Below, in pieces: positions 51,179 to 59,592 of a stretch of DNA of 64,000 nucleotides. A program made the position numbers and the translations under genes. The notes under the pieces are model-generated. The model was not told the DNA's origin, did not search any database, and saw nothing but the letters and a program-made list of their open reading frames with translations. Source of the DNA: Labrys sp. KNU-23 (GTDB taxonomy: Bacteria > Pseudomonadota > Alphaproteobacteria > Rhizobiales > Labraceae). The stretch lies in the NCBI RefSeq assembly GCF_008330945.1, contig NZ_CP043489.1:3049501-3113500 (forward strand), written 5' to 3'. Position 1 is the first letter of the stretch. Each line of letters starts with the position of its first letter.

Positions 51179-53016
51179 GGGCGGTTCTCCTTGCTGGGCA
51201 GGAGATCGCGCAGGCCCGTCAGCCCGCGCGGGAGCGCCACCACGACGGCGACGATGGACAGGCCGATGGTGAGCTTGGAATAATCGGTCGCGCTCATCAG
51301 CCAGATCGACAGGGTCTTGAACACGCCAGCACCGAGCACGGCCCCGGACACGCTGCCCATGCCGCCGAGCAGCACCATCACCAGCCCGTCCACCGAGGTG
51401 GTGACGCCGAAGGCATCGGGAAACACGCTGCCTTTCAGGAAGGCGAACAGGGCACCGGAAACGCCGGCCAGCAGGCCGGCCAGTACGAAGGCGGCCCAGT
51501 GCACCGGCGCCTTGGCGATGCCGACCGCTTCGGCCCGCAGGTCGGAATCGCGCACGGCCCGCAGCATGAAACCGAAGGGTGCGAAGGTGGCAAGCCTGAG
51601 CAGGCCGACGCCCAGCATGGCCAGAACCAATGTCAACTCGTAGAAGGCCCAGGGCTTGGACGCCCATTTCGCCGGCCAGACGCTCAAGATGCCATTGTCG
51701 CCGCCGGTGAAATCGACCCATTGCGAGGCAATCGACCAGCAGATCTGCGCAAAGGCGAGGCTGAGCATGGCCAGATAAACGCCCGAGAGCCGGACGGCGA
51801 AGCCGGCGAACAGCACGGCTCCCGCCAGCGCCAGCAGCGGCGCGACCAGCAGCACGGCTTCCATCGGCCAGCCCAGCATTGTCGTCAGCAGAGCGGCGCC
51901 ATAGCTGCCCAGGCCGAAAAAGGCGGCATGGCCGAAGGAGACCAGGCCGCCGACCGAGACCAGGAACTGCAGGCTCGCCGCGAAAAGCACGAAGATCAGG
52001 ATCTCACTGCCGACTGACAGCACATAGGGGCTGGCGCCGAGCGGAAGCAGGGCCGCGAGGGCAATGGCCGCGGCCGCGACCAGCCGTCCGGACATCCGCA
52101 TGGGTTGCCAGGGCTGCGTCGTCAGGCCCGGAGCGGTGCGCTGCGGGCTCGTCGGCTTGCCGAACAGGCCCCAGGGCCTGACCACCAGCACCACCGCCAT
52201 CACCAGGAAGATCAGTACGATCGAGATCTTGGGGAAGGCAAGGATGCCGAAGGCGTTGAGTTCGGAGATCAGGATGGCGGCGACGAGCGCCCCCACGATG
52301 GAGCCGAGCCCGCCGGTGACCACGATGATGAAGGCCTCGACGATGATGGCGAGGTCCATCTGGTGGGTGACGGCATCGCGCGGGATCTGCAGGGCGCCGC
52401 CGAGGGCAGCGAGGCCGACGCCCAGCATGAAGACGCCGGTGAACAGCCATTTCTGGTTGACGCCGAGAGCGGCGACCATGTCGCGGTCCTGCGTGGCGGC
52501 ACGCACCAGGATGCCCCATCGGGTGCGGTTGAGCGTGAGCCAGATCAGGCCGAGCACCAAAGGCGACATGGCGATGAGGAAGAGGTCATAGGCGGGGATG
52601 GCCTTGCCTCCGATCTCGACCGCGCCTTTCAAGCCCGGTGCGCGCGGCCCCAGCAGGTCATCGGCCCCGAAGATGATCACCACCAGGTCCTGCACCACCA
52701 GCGTGACGCCGAAGGTGGCGAGCAGCTGGAAGAGTTCCGGCGCCCGGTAGATCCGCCGGAGCAGCGTCATCTCCAGCAACCCGCCCAGGATGGCGACGAT
52801 CACCACGGCGGCCGGCAGGGCGAGCCAGAAGCCGAGCGGGCCGGACCAGGCATTGGCGAGCGTGCAGGCGACATAGGCGCCCAGCATGTAGAAGGCGCCA
52901 TGGGCGAAATTGACGATGCGGGTGACGCCGAAGATCAGCGACAGGCCCGACGCGACCAGGAACAGGGAGGCAGCCCCGGCAAGGCCGCTCAGGAATTGGG
53001 CGATGATGGTTCCCAC
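51175..53016 (-). CDS. fused LivH-LivM permease of a branched-chain amino-acid-type ABC transporter
   Basis: 613 aa, twice the length of a single permease. The N-terminal half (about 1-290) is LivH-like: GLSLIFGVTRIVNFAHGAFYMLGAY. After a linker (PTSPQRTAPGLTTQPWQP, about 293-310) the C-terminal half is LivM-like: GLVSFGHAAFFGLGSYGAAL and a GDNGI loop. Both membrane subunits therefore come from one polypeptide. It is followed directly by LivG (4-bp overlap). Confidence 0.95.
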   Translation of the reverse strand: MGTIIAQFLSGLAGAASLFLVASGLSLIFGVTRIVNFAHGAFYMLGAYVACTLANAWSGPLGFWLALPAAVVIVAILGGLLEMTLLRRIYRAPELFQLLATFGVTLVVQDLVVIIFGADDLLGPRAPGLKGAVEIGGKAIPAYDLFLIAMSPLVLGLIWLTLNRTRWGILVRAATQDRDMVAALGVNQKWLFTGVFMLGVGLAALGGALQIPRDAVTHQMDLAIIVEAFIIVVTGGLGSIVGALVAAILISELNAFGILAFPKISIVLIFLVMAVVLVVRPWGLFGKPTSPQRTAPGLTTQPWQPMRMSGRLVAAAAIALAALLPLGASPYVLSVGSEILIFVLFAASLQFLVSVGGLVSFGHAAFFGLGSYGAALLTTMLGWPMEAVLLVAPLLALAGAVLFAGFAVRLSGVYLAMLSLAFAQICWSIASQWVDFTGGDNGILSVWPAKWASKPWAFYELTLVLAMLGVGLLRLATFAPFGFMLRAVRDSDLRAEAVGIAKAPVHWAAFVLAGLLAGVSGALFAFLKGSVFPDAFGVTTSVDGLVMVLLGGMGSVSGAVLGAGVFKTLSIWLMSATDYSKLTIGLSIVAVVVALPRGLTGLRDLLPSKENRP

Positions 53017-53046
53017 GGAGACCTCGGCATTGAAGGGGCAGGCGAG

Positions 53047-53073
53047 GCCTTCCTGGCATGAAGCAAGGAAGGC
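53047..53073 (-). other. stem-loop in the binding-protein/permease gap
   Basis: GCCTTCCT (53047-53054) pairs with AGGAAGGC (53066-53073) around an 11-nt loop, within the 66-bp gap after the LivJ-like stop. No U-tract follows. Weaker than the hairpins of the other operons. Confidence 0.5.
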
Positions 53074-53082
53074 GTTGCGGCG

Positions 53083-54288
53083 CTACTGCGCCGGCCGCAT
53101 GCCCTTTACCGTGGCGTCATCCGGCAGATAGTCCTTGCCGTCGCGATAGACGAAATCGGTCATCACGCCATTGCCGTCGGCCACCCCCGTCTTGCCGACG
53201 AAGGCGCCCATGGTGGACTGATGGTCGATGGCGCGGAAGCTGATCGGGCCGAACGGGGTCTCCAGCGGCAGGCCTTCCGCCGCCTTGACCAGGGCCTCCG
53301 TTTCCGTCGAGCCTGCCTTGGCCAGGATGGCGGCGGCGGCCTTCATGGTGACATAGCCGACGATCGAGCCGAGGCGCGGATAGTCGTTGTATTTGGCCTG
53401 ATAGGCCTTGAGGAAGACCTCATGCGACTGTGTCTTCACCGCGTTCCAGGGGTAGCCGGTGACGATCCAGCCCGTCGGCGCCTCGTCCTTGAGGGGAGCG
53501 AGATACTCAGGCTCGCCGGTGAGGAAACTCACCACGGCCCGGTCCTTGAACAGGCCGCGGGTCGAGCCCTCGCGCACGAACTTCACGAGGTCGCCACCGA
53601 AGGTGACGTTGAGGATGGCGTCCGGCTTGGTGGCAATCAGCGCTTCCACCACCGGGCCGGCATCGATCTTGCCCTGCGTCGGCCATTGCTCGCCCACCCA
53701 TTTCACGTCGGGGCGCTTGGCGCTGAGGATCTGCTTGAACACGGCGACGGCCGACTGGCCATATTCGTAATTGGGCGCCACGGTGGCCCAGTTCTTCGCC
53801 GGCAGCTTGGCGGCTTCCTCCGCCAGCATCGCCGCCTGCATGTAGTTGGAGGGGCGCAGGCGGAAGGTCTGGGCATTGCCCTTCGACCAGGTGATGGCAT
53901 CCGTCAGCGGCTCGGCTGCCAGGAACATCACGTCCTTCTGCTTGGCGAAGTCGGAGACGGCAAGGCCGACATTGGAAAAGAAGGTGCCCATCAGCATGAC
54001 GGCGCCGTCGCTCGACGTGAGCTCGTTGGCGGCGGTGATGGCGCTGGCCGGCTTGCCGCCATCATCCTTGGAGATCACTTCGAGCGGCTTGCCGTTGACG
54101 CCACCGGCGGCGTTGATCTCCTCCAGCGCGAGCTGCCAGCCCTTGCGGTAGGGCTCGGTGAAGGCGGGAAGGCCGGAATAGGAATTGATCTCGCCGATCT
54201 TGATGCTGTCGGCCGCGAGGGAAGGAAGGGCCGTGAACAAGGTCACGGCAACGGTGCCGGCGAGGGCCAGTCGAGACAAGATCCGCAT
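53083..54288 (-). CDS. branched-chain amino-acid-type substrate-binding protein
   Basis: 401 aa. Signal peptide MRILSRLALAGTVAVTLFTA, cleavage near SLAA. The mature part is a LivJ-type type-I binding protein: IKIGEINSYSGLPAFTEPYRKGWQLA, VIGYVTMKAAAAIL-like C-lobe. First gene of the operon, with a long AT-richer leader to 54544. Ligand unknown; amides, hydrophobic amino acids or aromatic acids are all carried by this family. Confidence 0.93.
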   Translation of the reverse strand: MRILSRLALAGTVAVTLFTALPSLAADSIKIGEINSYSGLPAFTEPYRKGWQLALEEINAAGGVNGKPLEVISKDDGGKPASAITAANELTSSDGAVMLMGTFFSNVGLAVSDFAKQKDVMFLAAEPLTDAITWSKGNAQTFRLRPSNYMQAAMLAEEAAKLPAKNWATVAPNYEYGQSAVAVFKQILSAKRPDVKWVGEQWPTQGKIDAGPVVEALIATKPDAILNVTFGGDLVKFVREGSTRGLFKDRAVVSFLTGEPEYLAPLKDEAPTGWIVTGYPWNAVKTQSHEVFLKAYQAKYNDYPRLGSIVGYVTMKAAAAILAKAGSTETEALVKAAEGLPLETPFGPISFRAIDHQSTMGAFVGKTGVADGNGVMTDFVYRDGKDYLPDDATVKGMRPAQ

Positions 54289-54544
54289 TCAGGGTCTCCG
54301 CTCTGGATGTTGGAGGCTTTATGATTCTTGGACTGTGTCGGCTCGCGTCCTCCCGGTCCAGCCTCATGGCTGCTGGGAGAGGGTGCAAACCGCCGCAGGC
54401 AGGCTGAAACGGCGGAAAATCGTTCGTATACAAATGAGTTTCGACTGGAGAAGTCGACCCTGTCAAGTCTCCTTCATGCAACCATTGAGTTCGACAGGAA
54501 AAAAGGACAAGGCTGATCCCTGAACTATTGCAGGGAGAACCTGG

Positions 54545-55729
54545 ATGGATCGGCAGCGGTTAGGATCTCGAATTCCCGGGAGCTCGTTGGCGGCATTCGC
54601 TACGGTGTTCCTGGTCTATGCTCTTGGAGCGTGGATCCCCCTGCCAGGTCTCGACGCTGAAAAACTGGCTGCTGTGACGGCGTTTCCATCCAATCCCCTG
54701 ATCGCCAGACTCTCGATTTTTTCTCTCGGCCTCGTGCCGCTGCTCACGGTGCTGGCTCATGCCGAAATCGCCAAGCTGGTGTTTCCGCGGCTAGCGCGGT
54801 GGCAGGGCGCCTCCATCCTTAATGCGGACCGATGGAACGACATTCTTCGCATTTCGGCGCTCGTTCTGGCCGCTTTGCAGGGATATGGCATCATGGCAGG
54901 GCTGCGGGCCATGGAGCTGACCGACAAAGCCGGTATGGCCTCAGTTCCGGTGGGCATCGTAACCTTCATCGGCAGCACGGCATTGCTGATTTGGCTGATC
55001 GATCGTCTCAGTTTACCGGGGCTGGGTAACGGTTTCTGGTTTCTTTGTGTGGCTCCCCTTGTCGGGGCACTTCCGGCGGCTATTCTTCAGCGGATCGACC
55101 TTGTGGGAACCGGCGGAATGGCACCCACAGCGGGGCTGTTCGGGTTGGCTTTTGCCTCGGCGGCAATCCTTTTGGCCGTGACGGCAACATCGATCGTGGC
55201 CCAAGAATGCAAAACAGGACACTCGCCTGAGACGGAGCGCGATCCAAAACCAGGAACGCAAGCTGCTTTGGCCGCTGCAATCTGGCCGCCATTTCTTGCC
55301 GGCATCGCTGCAGGATATCTCGTCCTCCCCTACTCCATTGCCGTTTCCGTGTTGGAAGGAGGAGCGTCAAATACCGTCGCTGCCGGACATATCATCGTAA
55401 CGGCTCTCCTCGTTCCGATATTCAGCTGCCTCTACGCTTGGAGAGGATCCGATACGGTCGATACAGATCCGACCCTGCAGGATGAGGCAAGAAGGAAGCG
55501 GCTCTATCGCTACGGCTTGGCAGGAGGTCTCCAATCCGCCATTTGCGCCGGCATCGGAACACTTGCCTGGACATATCCCGTCTTTAACCCCTGGAGCGGG
55601 GTTCAAGTAATCGCCGTGGTGACAGTCATGATGTCGCTCGCGTCTTGTTGGCGATCGAGATCGGGATCGGTGCCACCAGGGGCCGTTGCACCGGTTGCGC
55701 TGCATGGCACCGGCTCGACACGCCCTTAG
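54545..55729 (+). CDS. divergent SecY-like multi-helix membrane protein
   Basis: 394 aa with nine to ten hydrophobic helices. Segments in SecY order: VYALGAWIPLPGLDAEKL (24-41; SecY helix 1 has YRLGTYIPLPGID-like), SIFSLGLVP (57-65; SecY SIFALGIMP), LVLAALQGYGIMAGL (106-120), LLIWLIDRLSLPGLGNG (147-163; SecY WLGEQITERGIGNG), LVGALPAAI (172-180; SecY VAGLPSA). The loop holding the SecY plug is shortened, and the basic cytoplasmic loops are weak. Not the housekeeping secY, which sits in ribosomal operons. Composition is lower in GC than its neighbours. ATG follows GGGAGAACCTGG. Function unknown. Confidence 0.72.
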   Translation: MDRQRLGSRIPGSSLAAFATVFLVYALGAWIPLPGLDAEKLAAVTAFPSNPLIARLSIFSLGLVPLLTVLAHAEIAKLVFPRLARWQGASILNADRWNDILRISALVLAALQGYGIMAGLRAMELTDKAGMASVPVGIVTFIGSTALLIWLIDRLSLPGLGNGFWFLCVAPLVGALPAAILQRIDLVGTGGMAPTAGLFGLAFASAAILLAVTATSIVAQECKTGHSPETERDPKPGTQAALAAAIWPPFLAGIAAGYLVLPYSIAVSVLEGGASNTVAAGHIIVTALLVPIFSCLYAWRGSDTVDTDPTLQDEARRKRLYRYGLAGGLQSAICAGIGTLAWTYPVFNPWSGVQVIAVVTVMMSLASCWRSRSGSVPPGAVAPVALHGTGSTRP

Positions 55730-55733
55730 CCCG

Positions 55734-56543
55734 TCACACCTCATCCTTCGCGTAGGAGATGATCGACAGGAAGCGGATCGGCAATTGCCGCATCTCGTCC
55801 GGGCCGTGCGGGGCATCGGCGTCGAAGAACAGGCTGTCGCCGGGCGTGAGGTGGTAGAGCTTGTCGGCGTGGCGGTAGACCACCTCGCCCTCCAGCATGT
55901 AGATGAATTCGAGGCCCGAATGCTGGAACAGCGGGAAGACGTCCGATTCTTCCGTGAGCGTGATGACATAGGGTTCGACCACCACGCGGCCGGTATTGCC
56001 GGCATTGTGGCCGAGCAGGCGATACTGGTGGCCGGCTCGCGTGCCGCGCCGCTCGATCAGTAGGCCTTCGCCCGCCTTGACGAACACGGCTTCGCGCCGT
56101 TCCTCGAAGCGCCGGAAGAAGGCGGTCACCGGCACGCCGAGCGCGCGCGACAGGGTCTGCAGCGTCGTGAGCGAGGGCGAGGTCACGCCGTTCTCGATCT
56201 TGGAGAGCATGCCGAGGGACAGGCCCGTCGCGGCGGCGAGGTCGGCGACGGTGATGCCGAGCTTGTTGCGGAAAGAACGGACCTCGCGCCCGATCGCCAC
56301 TTCCAGGATATTGTCGCGGGCACCACCGAGCGCATGCGGATCCTGGCCGGGAAAGGCGGAGGCAGGCGGCAGTTCGCGGGTGGGGAAGGCATCGGAGAAC
56401 AGGCCCTCGCCATCACCCGGATCGATCGGATCGGCATAACGGGGACCCAATGTCGGGGCAATGACCGTCTGGTCTCCACGCCCGGTCGCGTGTGTCGGCA
56501 CTGTCCTGACAGCTGGCGCAACCACCCGCTTCGTCATGCTCAT
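55734..56543 (-). CDS. XRE family transcriptional regulator with C-terminal cupin domain
   Basis: 269 aa. About 75 residues of non-conserved N-terminal extension, then an XRE HTH (IGREVRSFRNKLGITVADLAAATGLSLGMLSKIENG, about 84-119) and a C-terminal cupin (LEFIYMLEGEVVYRHADKLYHLTPGDSLFFDADAPHG). Such regulators sense a small ligand and control adjacent amine or amino-acid utilisation genes. It is divergent from the permease operon at 57256 across a 712-bp region, and convergent with the SecY-like gene (4-bp gap). Confidence 0.92.
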   Translation of the reverse strand: MSMTKRVVAPAVRTVPTHATGRGDQTVIAPTLGPRYADPIDPGDGEGLFSDAFPTRELPPASAFPGQDPHALGGARDNILEVAIGREVRSFRNKLGITVADLAAATGLSLGMLSKIENGVTSPSLTTLQTLSRALGVPVTAFFRRFEERREAVFVKAGEGLLIERRGTRAGHQYRLLGHNAGNTGRVVVEPYVITLTEESDVFPLFQHSGLEFIYMLEGEVVYRHADKLYHLTPGDSLFFDADAPHGPDEMRQLPIRFLSIISYAKDEV

Positions 56544-57255
56544 TCCTTTCAGGTCCCTGCGCAGAGGGGTGCGCGCTTGGCACTCCCCCTTGGCTCATTC
56601 CCATTTGCCTCGCAGCCCGAAGTTGCGAACTTCAAGCCCTCGGCCGGCGGCAGAAAAGACACGCTCTCTCCCAAGGAGAGACGAGTTGTTCCCGCTCGTA
56701 TGAAGGCAACCATGTCGCGGCTGCCCAGCTGTGACGCAGCCAAGTCCTCGGCTGCATGAGGCCGACGCTTGAAAAAATATCGCGCGGCCCTTCGAGCGAC
56801 AAGCTGGATGCCGCCCGTTATCCCGCCAATATGGCGACCATGGGCCGGGATTCCAGGGAAAGAACGGTGATTTTTGCAGCCGGAGAGGCGTGAAGCGGGA
56901 TTTCGGCCCTGCAACGCCGGGCTCCGCTGCAATCGTGCGGGCGCCATTGGCGAATCGCTCGCTGCCTTCCGGCACGGCCTGCGCTCGCGCAAACTGCAGT
57001 GGACCCACATGCCCGCCTCCTGCTCCCGGCGATCTTGCGGCGGGTCTTCCTGAAGTGCAAGAAATTTTCCGAGCATTAAACGACTGAAGAAATGGCCTGA
57101 ATCAGCCAAAAAGTGTCGCGAATGCGAAGTTTCTTGTCAGACAAGCGCTTGACAGCGGCCGCGCAACGGGCGCAGACTTTCCTGGCATAAAAACAAATTG
57201 CCTCTCAGTAACAATAGCGAACCCGCAAGAGGCGATATTCGGGGAGGAAATATCA
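56544..57255. other. long intergenic region with the promoter of the permease operon at its right end
   Basis: 712 bp without a supported gene. Open frames on both strands (for example 56549-57109 minus) have arginine- and proline-rich non-coding composition and match no family. The right end holds the palindrome and TTGACA at 57129-57154 and a strong GGGGAGGAAATA ribosome site for the first small membrane protein. Confidence 0.55.
57129..57154 (+). promoter_or_regulatory. candidate promoter/operator of the permease operon
   Basis: TTGACA at 57149-57154 is a perfect -35 hexamer; no strong -10 is obvious near 57172-57177. Just before it, CTTGTCAGACAAG (57133-57145) is a perfect 13-bp palindrome. 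GTTTCTTGTCAGACAAG (57129-57145) matches 13 of 17 bases of the motif at 60783-60799 upstream of glxB. Confidence 0.45.
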
Positions 57256-57549
57256 ATGACACCGGGATCGGAAGATCCGCGGATCGAGGTGATGTATCGC
57301 CGCGACCGCGCCTGGGCCTTCGCCGCCGTCGGCGTTCTCTGGCTCATCCTCTTGTTCGTCTTTTTCAAGATCATGCCCGACAGCGGCTCGACGGGCGTCA
57401 CTGTCGCCTTGCTCGTCGCCGGGAGCCTGGTGCTGCTGTTCAATACCGCCGCGATCGCTGCGCTGGTGCGCCACTATCACGAGGACAAGCAGCATCTCTA
57501 CGGGCTCGACCTCCACTACATCGACGAAATGAAGAAGAACAAGCGGTGA
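57256..57549 (+). CDS. small membrane protein of the EutP-like permease operon (97 aa)
   Basis: 97 aa with two predicted helices (AWAFAAVGVLWLILLFVFF and VTVALLVAGSLVLLFNTAA) and charged N- and C-terminal tails. GGGGAGGAAATATCA precedes the ATG. No family recognised. First of three small membrane-protein genes (9- and 10-bp gaps) directly upstream of an amino-acid/amine permease, so it is probably an accessory subunit of the transporter or of a membrane complex. Confidence 0.72.
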   Translation: MTPGSEDPRIEVMYRRDRAWAFAAVGVLWLILLFVFFKIMPDSGSTGVTVALLVAGSLVLLFNTAAIAALVRHYHEDKQHLYGLDLHYIDEMKKNKR

Positions 57550-57558
57550 GGACCTGAC

Positions 57559-57957
57559 ATGGCCAAAGCTTCCTCTGCCAAGACACCCTATCAGCCGCCC
57601 GAGCAATCGGCATTCGGCCAGATCATCGATTCACTCGTCCTTCTCGTCCTGGTGATCGCCAGCCTGTTCGCGCCCATCTTTTTCGGCCTCGCCGGCGGGG
57701 GCAAGATGGATATCGCCTTCACCGACAAGAGCTGGACCGGCATGGGACAATCGTCGCTCGCCCAATCGCTCTGGGAGAAGCTCGGTTTCACCGCGGAGAC
57801 GGCGGCCCCGATCATCGCCTCGCGCTTCGACTATTCCTTCTCGCTGCCGGCTTTCCTGCTCACCGCGGTGATCATCGTGATCTATTTCGGCTTCCTGATC
57901 TATTTCTCGGAGAAGGAATACCGGGACGTGATCGCCGAACGCTTCGACGGCAAGTGA
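57559..57957 (+). CDS. small membrane protein with extracytoplasmic loop (132 aa)
   Basis: 132 aa. A helix near the N-terminus (IIDSLVLLVLVIASLFAPIFFGLA), a loop of about 60 residues probably outside the cytoplasm, and a second helix near the C-terminus (FLLTAVIIVIYFGFLIYFS) followed by a charged tail. No family recognised. It lies 9 bp after the 97-aa gene and 10 bp before the 60-aa gene. Confidence 0.74.
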   Translation: MAKASSAKTPYQPPEQSAFGQIIDSLVLLVLVIASLFAPIFFGLAGGGKMDIAFTDKSWTGMGQSSLAQSLWEKLGFTAETAAPIIASRFDYSFSLPAFLLTAVIIVIYFGFLIYFSEKEYRDVIAERFDGK

Positions 57958-57967
57958 GGGCGGCGCC

Positions 57968-58150
57968 ATGAATGCATTCCACTTTCTCGAATATGCCGCC
58001 TGGGCGATCTCGATCCTGATCGGCGCCTGGATGCTCTACGATCTCATCAAGACCAACGCTGCCTATTCGGAGGACATGCTGATGTCCTCTCGTGAAGGCG
58101 AAATCGAAGATGAACTGGTCATCGACCCAACGCATAGGGGTGCGCAATGA
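57968..58150 (+). CDS. single-helix small membrane protein (60 aa)
   Basis: 60 aa with one helix (AWAISILIGAWMLYDLI) and an acidic C-terminal half (EGEIEDELVIDPTHRG). It overlaps the permease start by 4 bp (ATGA), so translation is coupled. No family recognised. The size and coupling resemble small regulatory subunits of transporters, but this is inference. Confidence 0.72.
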   Translation: MNAFHFLEYAAWAISILIGAWMLYDLIKTNAAYSEDMLMSSREGEIEDELVIDPTHRGAQ

Positions 58151-59571
58151 GTGAGATCACCTCTAATGCGGCGGGAGCACCGGCGCATGTCCAGCACACC
58201 GTCATCCATGGCGAGAAGATCTCGCTGCTGCGCGTGCTCGGCCCCGCCCATGTCTGGGCGCTTGGGGTCGGCATCGTGCTGGTCGGCGAGTTCATGGGCT
58301 GGAACTTCGCCGTCGGCAAGGGCGGCGCCCTGGCAGCCCTGATCGCCTGCTGGACGGCGGGGCTGCTCTATACCTGCGTCGCCATGATCGATTCCGAGGT
58401 GACCTCGACGGTCGCCGCTGCCGGCGGCCAATATGCGCAGGCCAAGCATATCGTCGGGCCGTTGATGGCCTTCAATGTCGGCCTCTTCCTGGTGATGGCC
58501 TATACCATGCTGGAAGCGGCCAATGCGATCACGGCCGGCTATCTGATCCAGACGGTCGGCGGCATGGCGGGCTTCGAAGGCGTGCATGACAAACCCTTCA
58601 TCGTGCTCACCATCATGGGCCTGGCCTTGCTGAACTATCGCGGCGTCTATGCCACGCTCACCTTCAACCTGGTGATCACGGCCATCGCCTTCCTGGCCAT
58701 CGTCTTCCTGTTCATCGGCGCCAAGCCCTGGTCGGAAGACCTGCTCAAGCCCGGCGAATTGCTGTCTGGCTTGCCCTATGGCTGGCTCGGCGTGGTTGCT
58801 TCGCTGCATTTCGGCCTGTGGTTCTATCTGGGCATCGAAGGCACCTGCCAGGCGGCCGAAGAGGTGCGCTCTCCCGCACGCTCGCTGCCCCTCGGCACCA
58901 TGCTCGGCATGATCACCCTTTTGATCGCCGCCGCCATGACCTGGTATGTCTGCGTCAGCCTGATGCCCTGGGAATATCTCGGCCAGGCCACCACGCCGCT
59001 GTTCGACGCGGCCCGCATGACCGGCTCGACCGGGCTGATGGTCCTGCTCTTCGTCGGCACCATCTTCGCGACGCTGGCCTCGGCCAATGGCTGCATCAAC
59101 GACGCCTCGCGCGCCTGGTTCTCCATGGGGCGCGACCGCTACATGCCGGCCTGGTTCGGCGCGGTGCACCCGAAATACCGCACGCCCTTCCGCTCGATCT
59201 TCTTCCTGGTGCCGATCGCCCTGATCTTTGCCCTGGGCGCGCCGCTCGACCAGGTGGTGACCTTCTCGATCCTGTCGGGCCTGCTCGGCTATTCCTTCAT
59301 GACCTTCAACATCACGATGTTCCGCTCGAAATGGCCGATCGGCACCATCAAGCGCGGCTATGTGCATCCCATGCACCCGCTGCCGGCGATCGTGCTGTTC
59401 GTGCTGTGCTCGACCGCCTATTTCGCGGTGTTCCTGGGCTACGGCACCCAGCTCATCGCCATGATGGTGTTCTACATCGTGGTCTCGATGTGGTTCGCCT
59501 TCCACCGCTACAAATTCGTGCGGCGGGGCGACCAGTTCACCATGCCCTGGCCCAAGCCCAGGGGATATTGA
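58147..59571 (+). CDS. APC superfamily permease, ethanolamine/amine permease (EutP)-like
   Basis: 474 aa, twelve helices. APC family 2.A.3 features: VWALGVGIVLVGEFMGWNFAVGKGG in helix 1 and a conserved EGTCQAAEEVRSPARSLP loop after helix 6. Closest in character to ethanolamine or amino-acid permeases of proteobacteria. It follows three small membrane proteins with a 4-bp overlap and lies upstream of glxBCD. A small amine, N-methylated amine or amino acid is the likely substrate. Ethanolamine lyase genes are not present. Confidence 0.9.
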   Translation: MSEITSNAAGAPAHVQHTVIHGEKISLLRVLGPAHVWALGVGIVLVGEFMGWNFAVGKGGALAALIACWTAGLLYTCVAMIDSEVTSTVAAAGGQYAQAKHIVGPLMAFNVGLFLVMAYTMLEAANAITAGYLIQTVGGMAGFEGVHDKPFIVLTIMGLALLNYRGVYATLTFNLVITAIAFLAIVFLFIGAKPWSEDLLKPGELLSGLPYGWLGVVASLHFGLWFYLGIEGTCQAAEEVRSPARSLPLGTMLGMITLLIAAAMTWYVCVSLMPWEYLGQATTPLFDAARMTGSTGLMVLLFVGTIFATLASANGCINDASRAWFSMGRDRYMPAWFGAVHPKYRTPFRSIFFLVPIALIFALGAPLDQVVTFSILSGLLGYSFMTFNITMFRSKWPIGTIKRGYVHPMHPLPAIVLFVLCSTAYFAVFLGYGTQLIAMMVFYIVVSMWFAFHRYKFVRRGDQFTMPWPKPRGY

Positions 59572-59592
59572 GGCGATGGGGAGGCGGCCAGC

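Noticed and set aside
56541..56555. TTCCT-N3-AGG at the start of the XRE-cupin gene as autoregulatory operator
   Set aside because: It coincides with the AGGA ribosome site of that gene and matches the arms only partly, so chance is sufficient.
56549..57109. 186-codon minus-strand frame in the long intergenic region
   Set aside because: No ribosome site, no family, amino-acid composition of non-coding DNA.
57178..57204. possible sigma-54 promoter (TGGCAT ... TTGC)
   Set aside because: The gap between the two elements is 9 bp instead of the required 5, so the GG-GC spacing is wrong.
58063..59505. 480-codon minus-strand frame opposite the permease
   Set aside because: Antisense, low-complexity His/Glu/Gly composition, no family, while the plus-strand frame is a clear APC permease.
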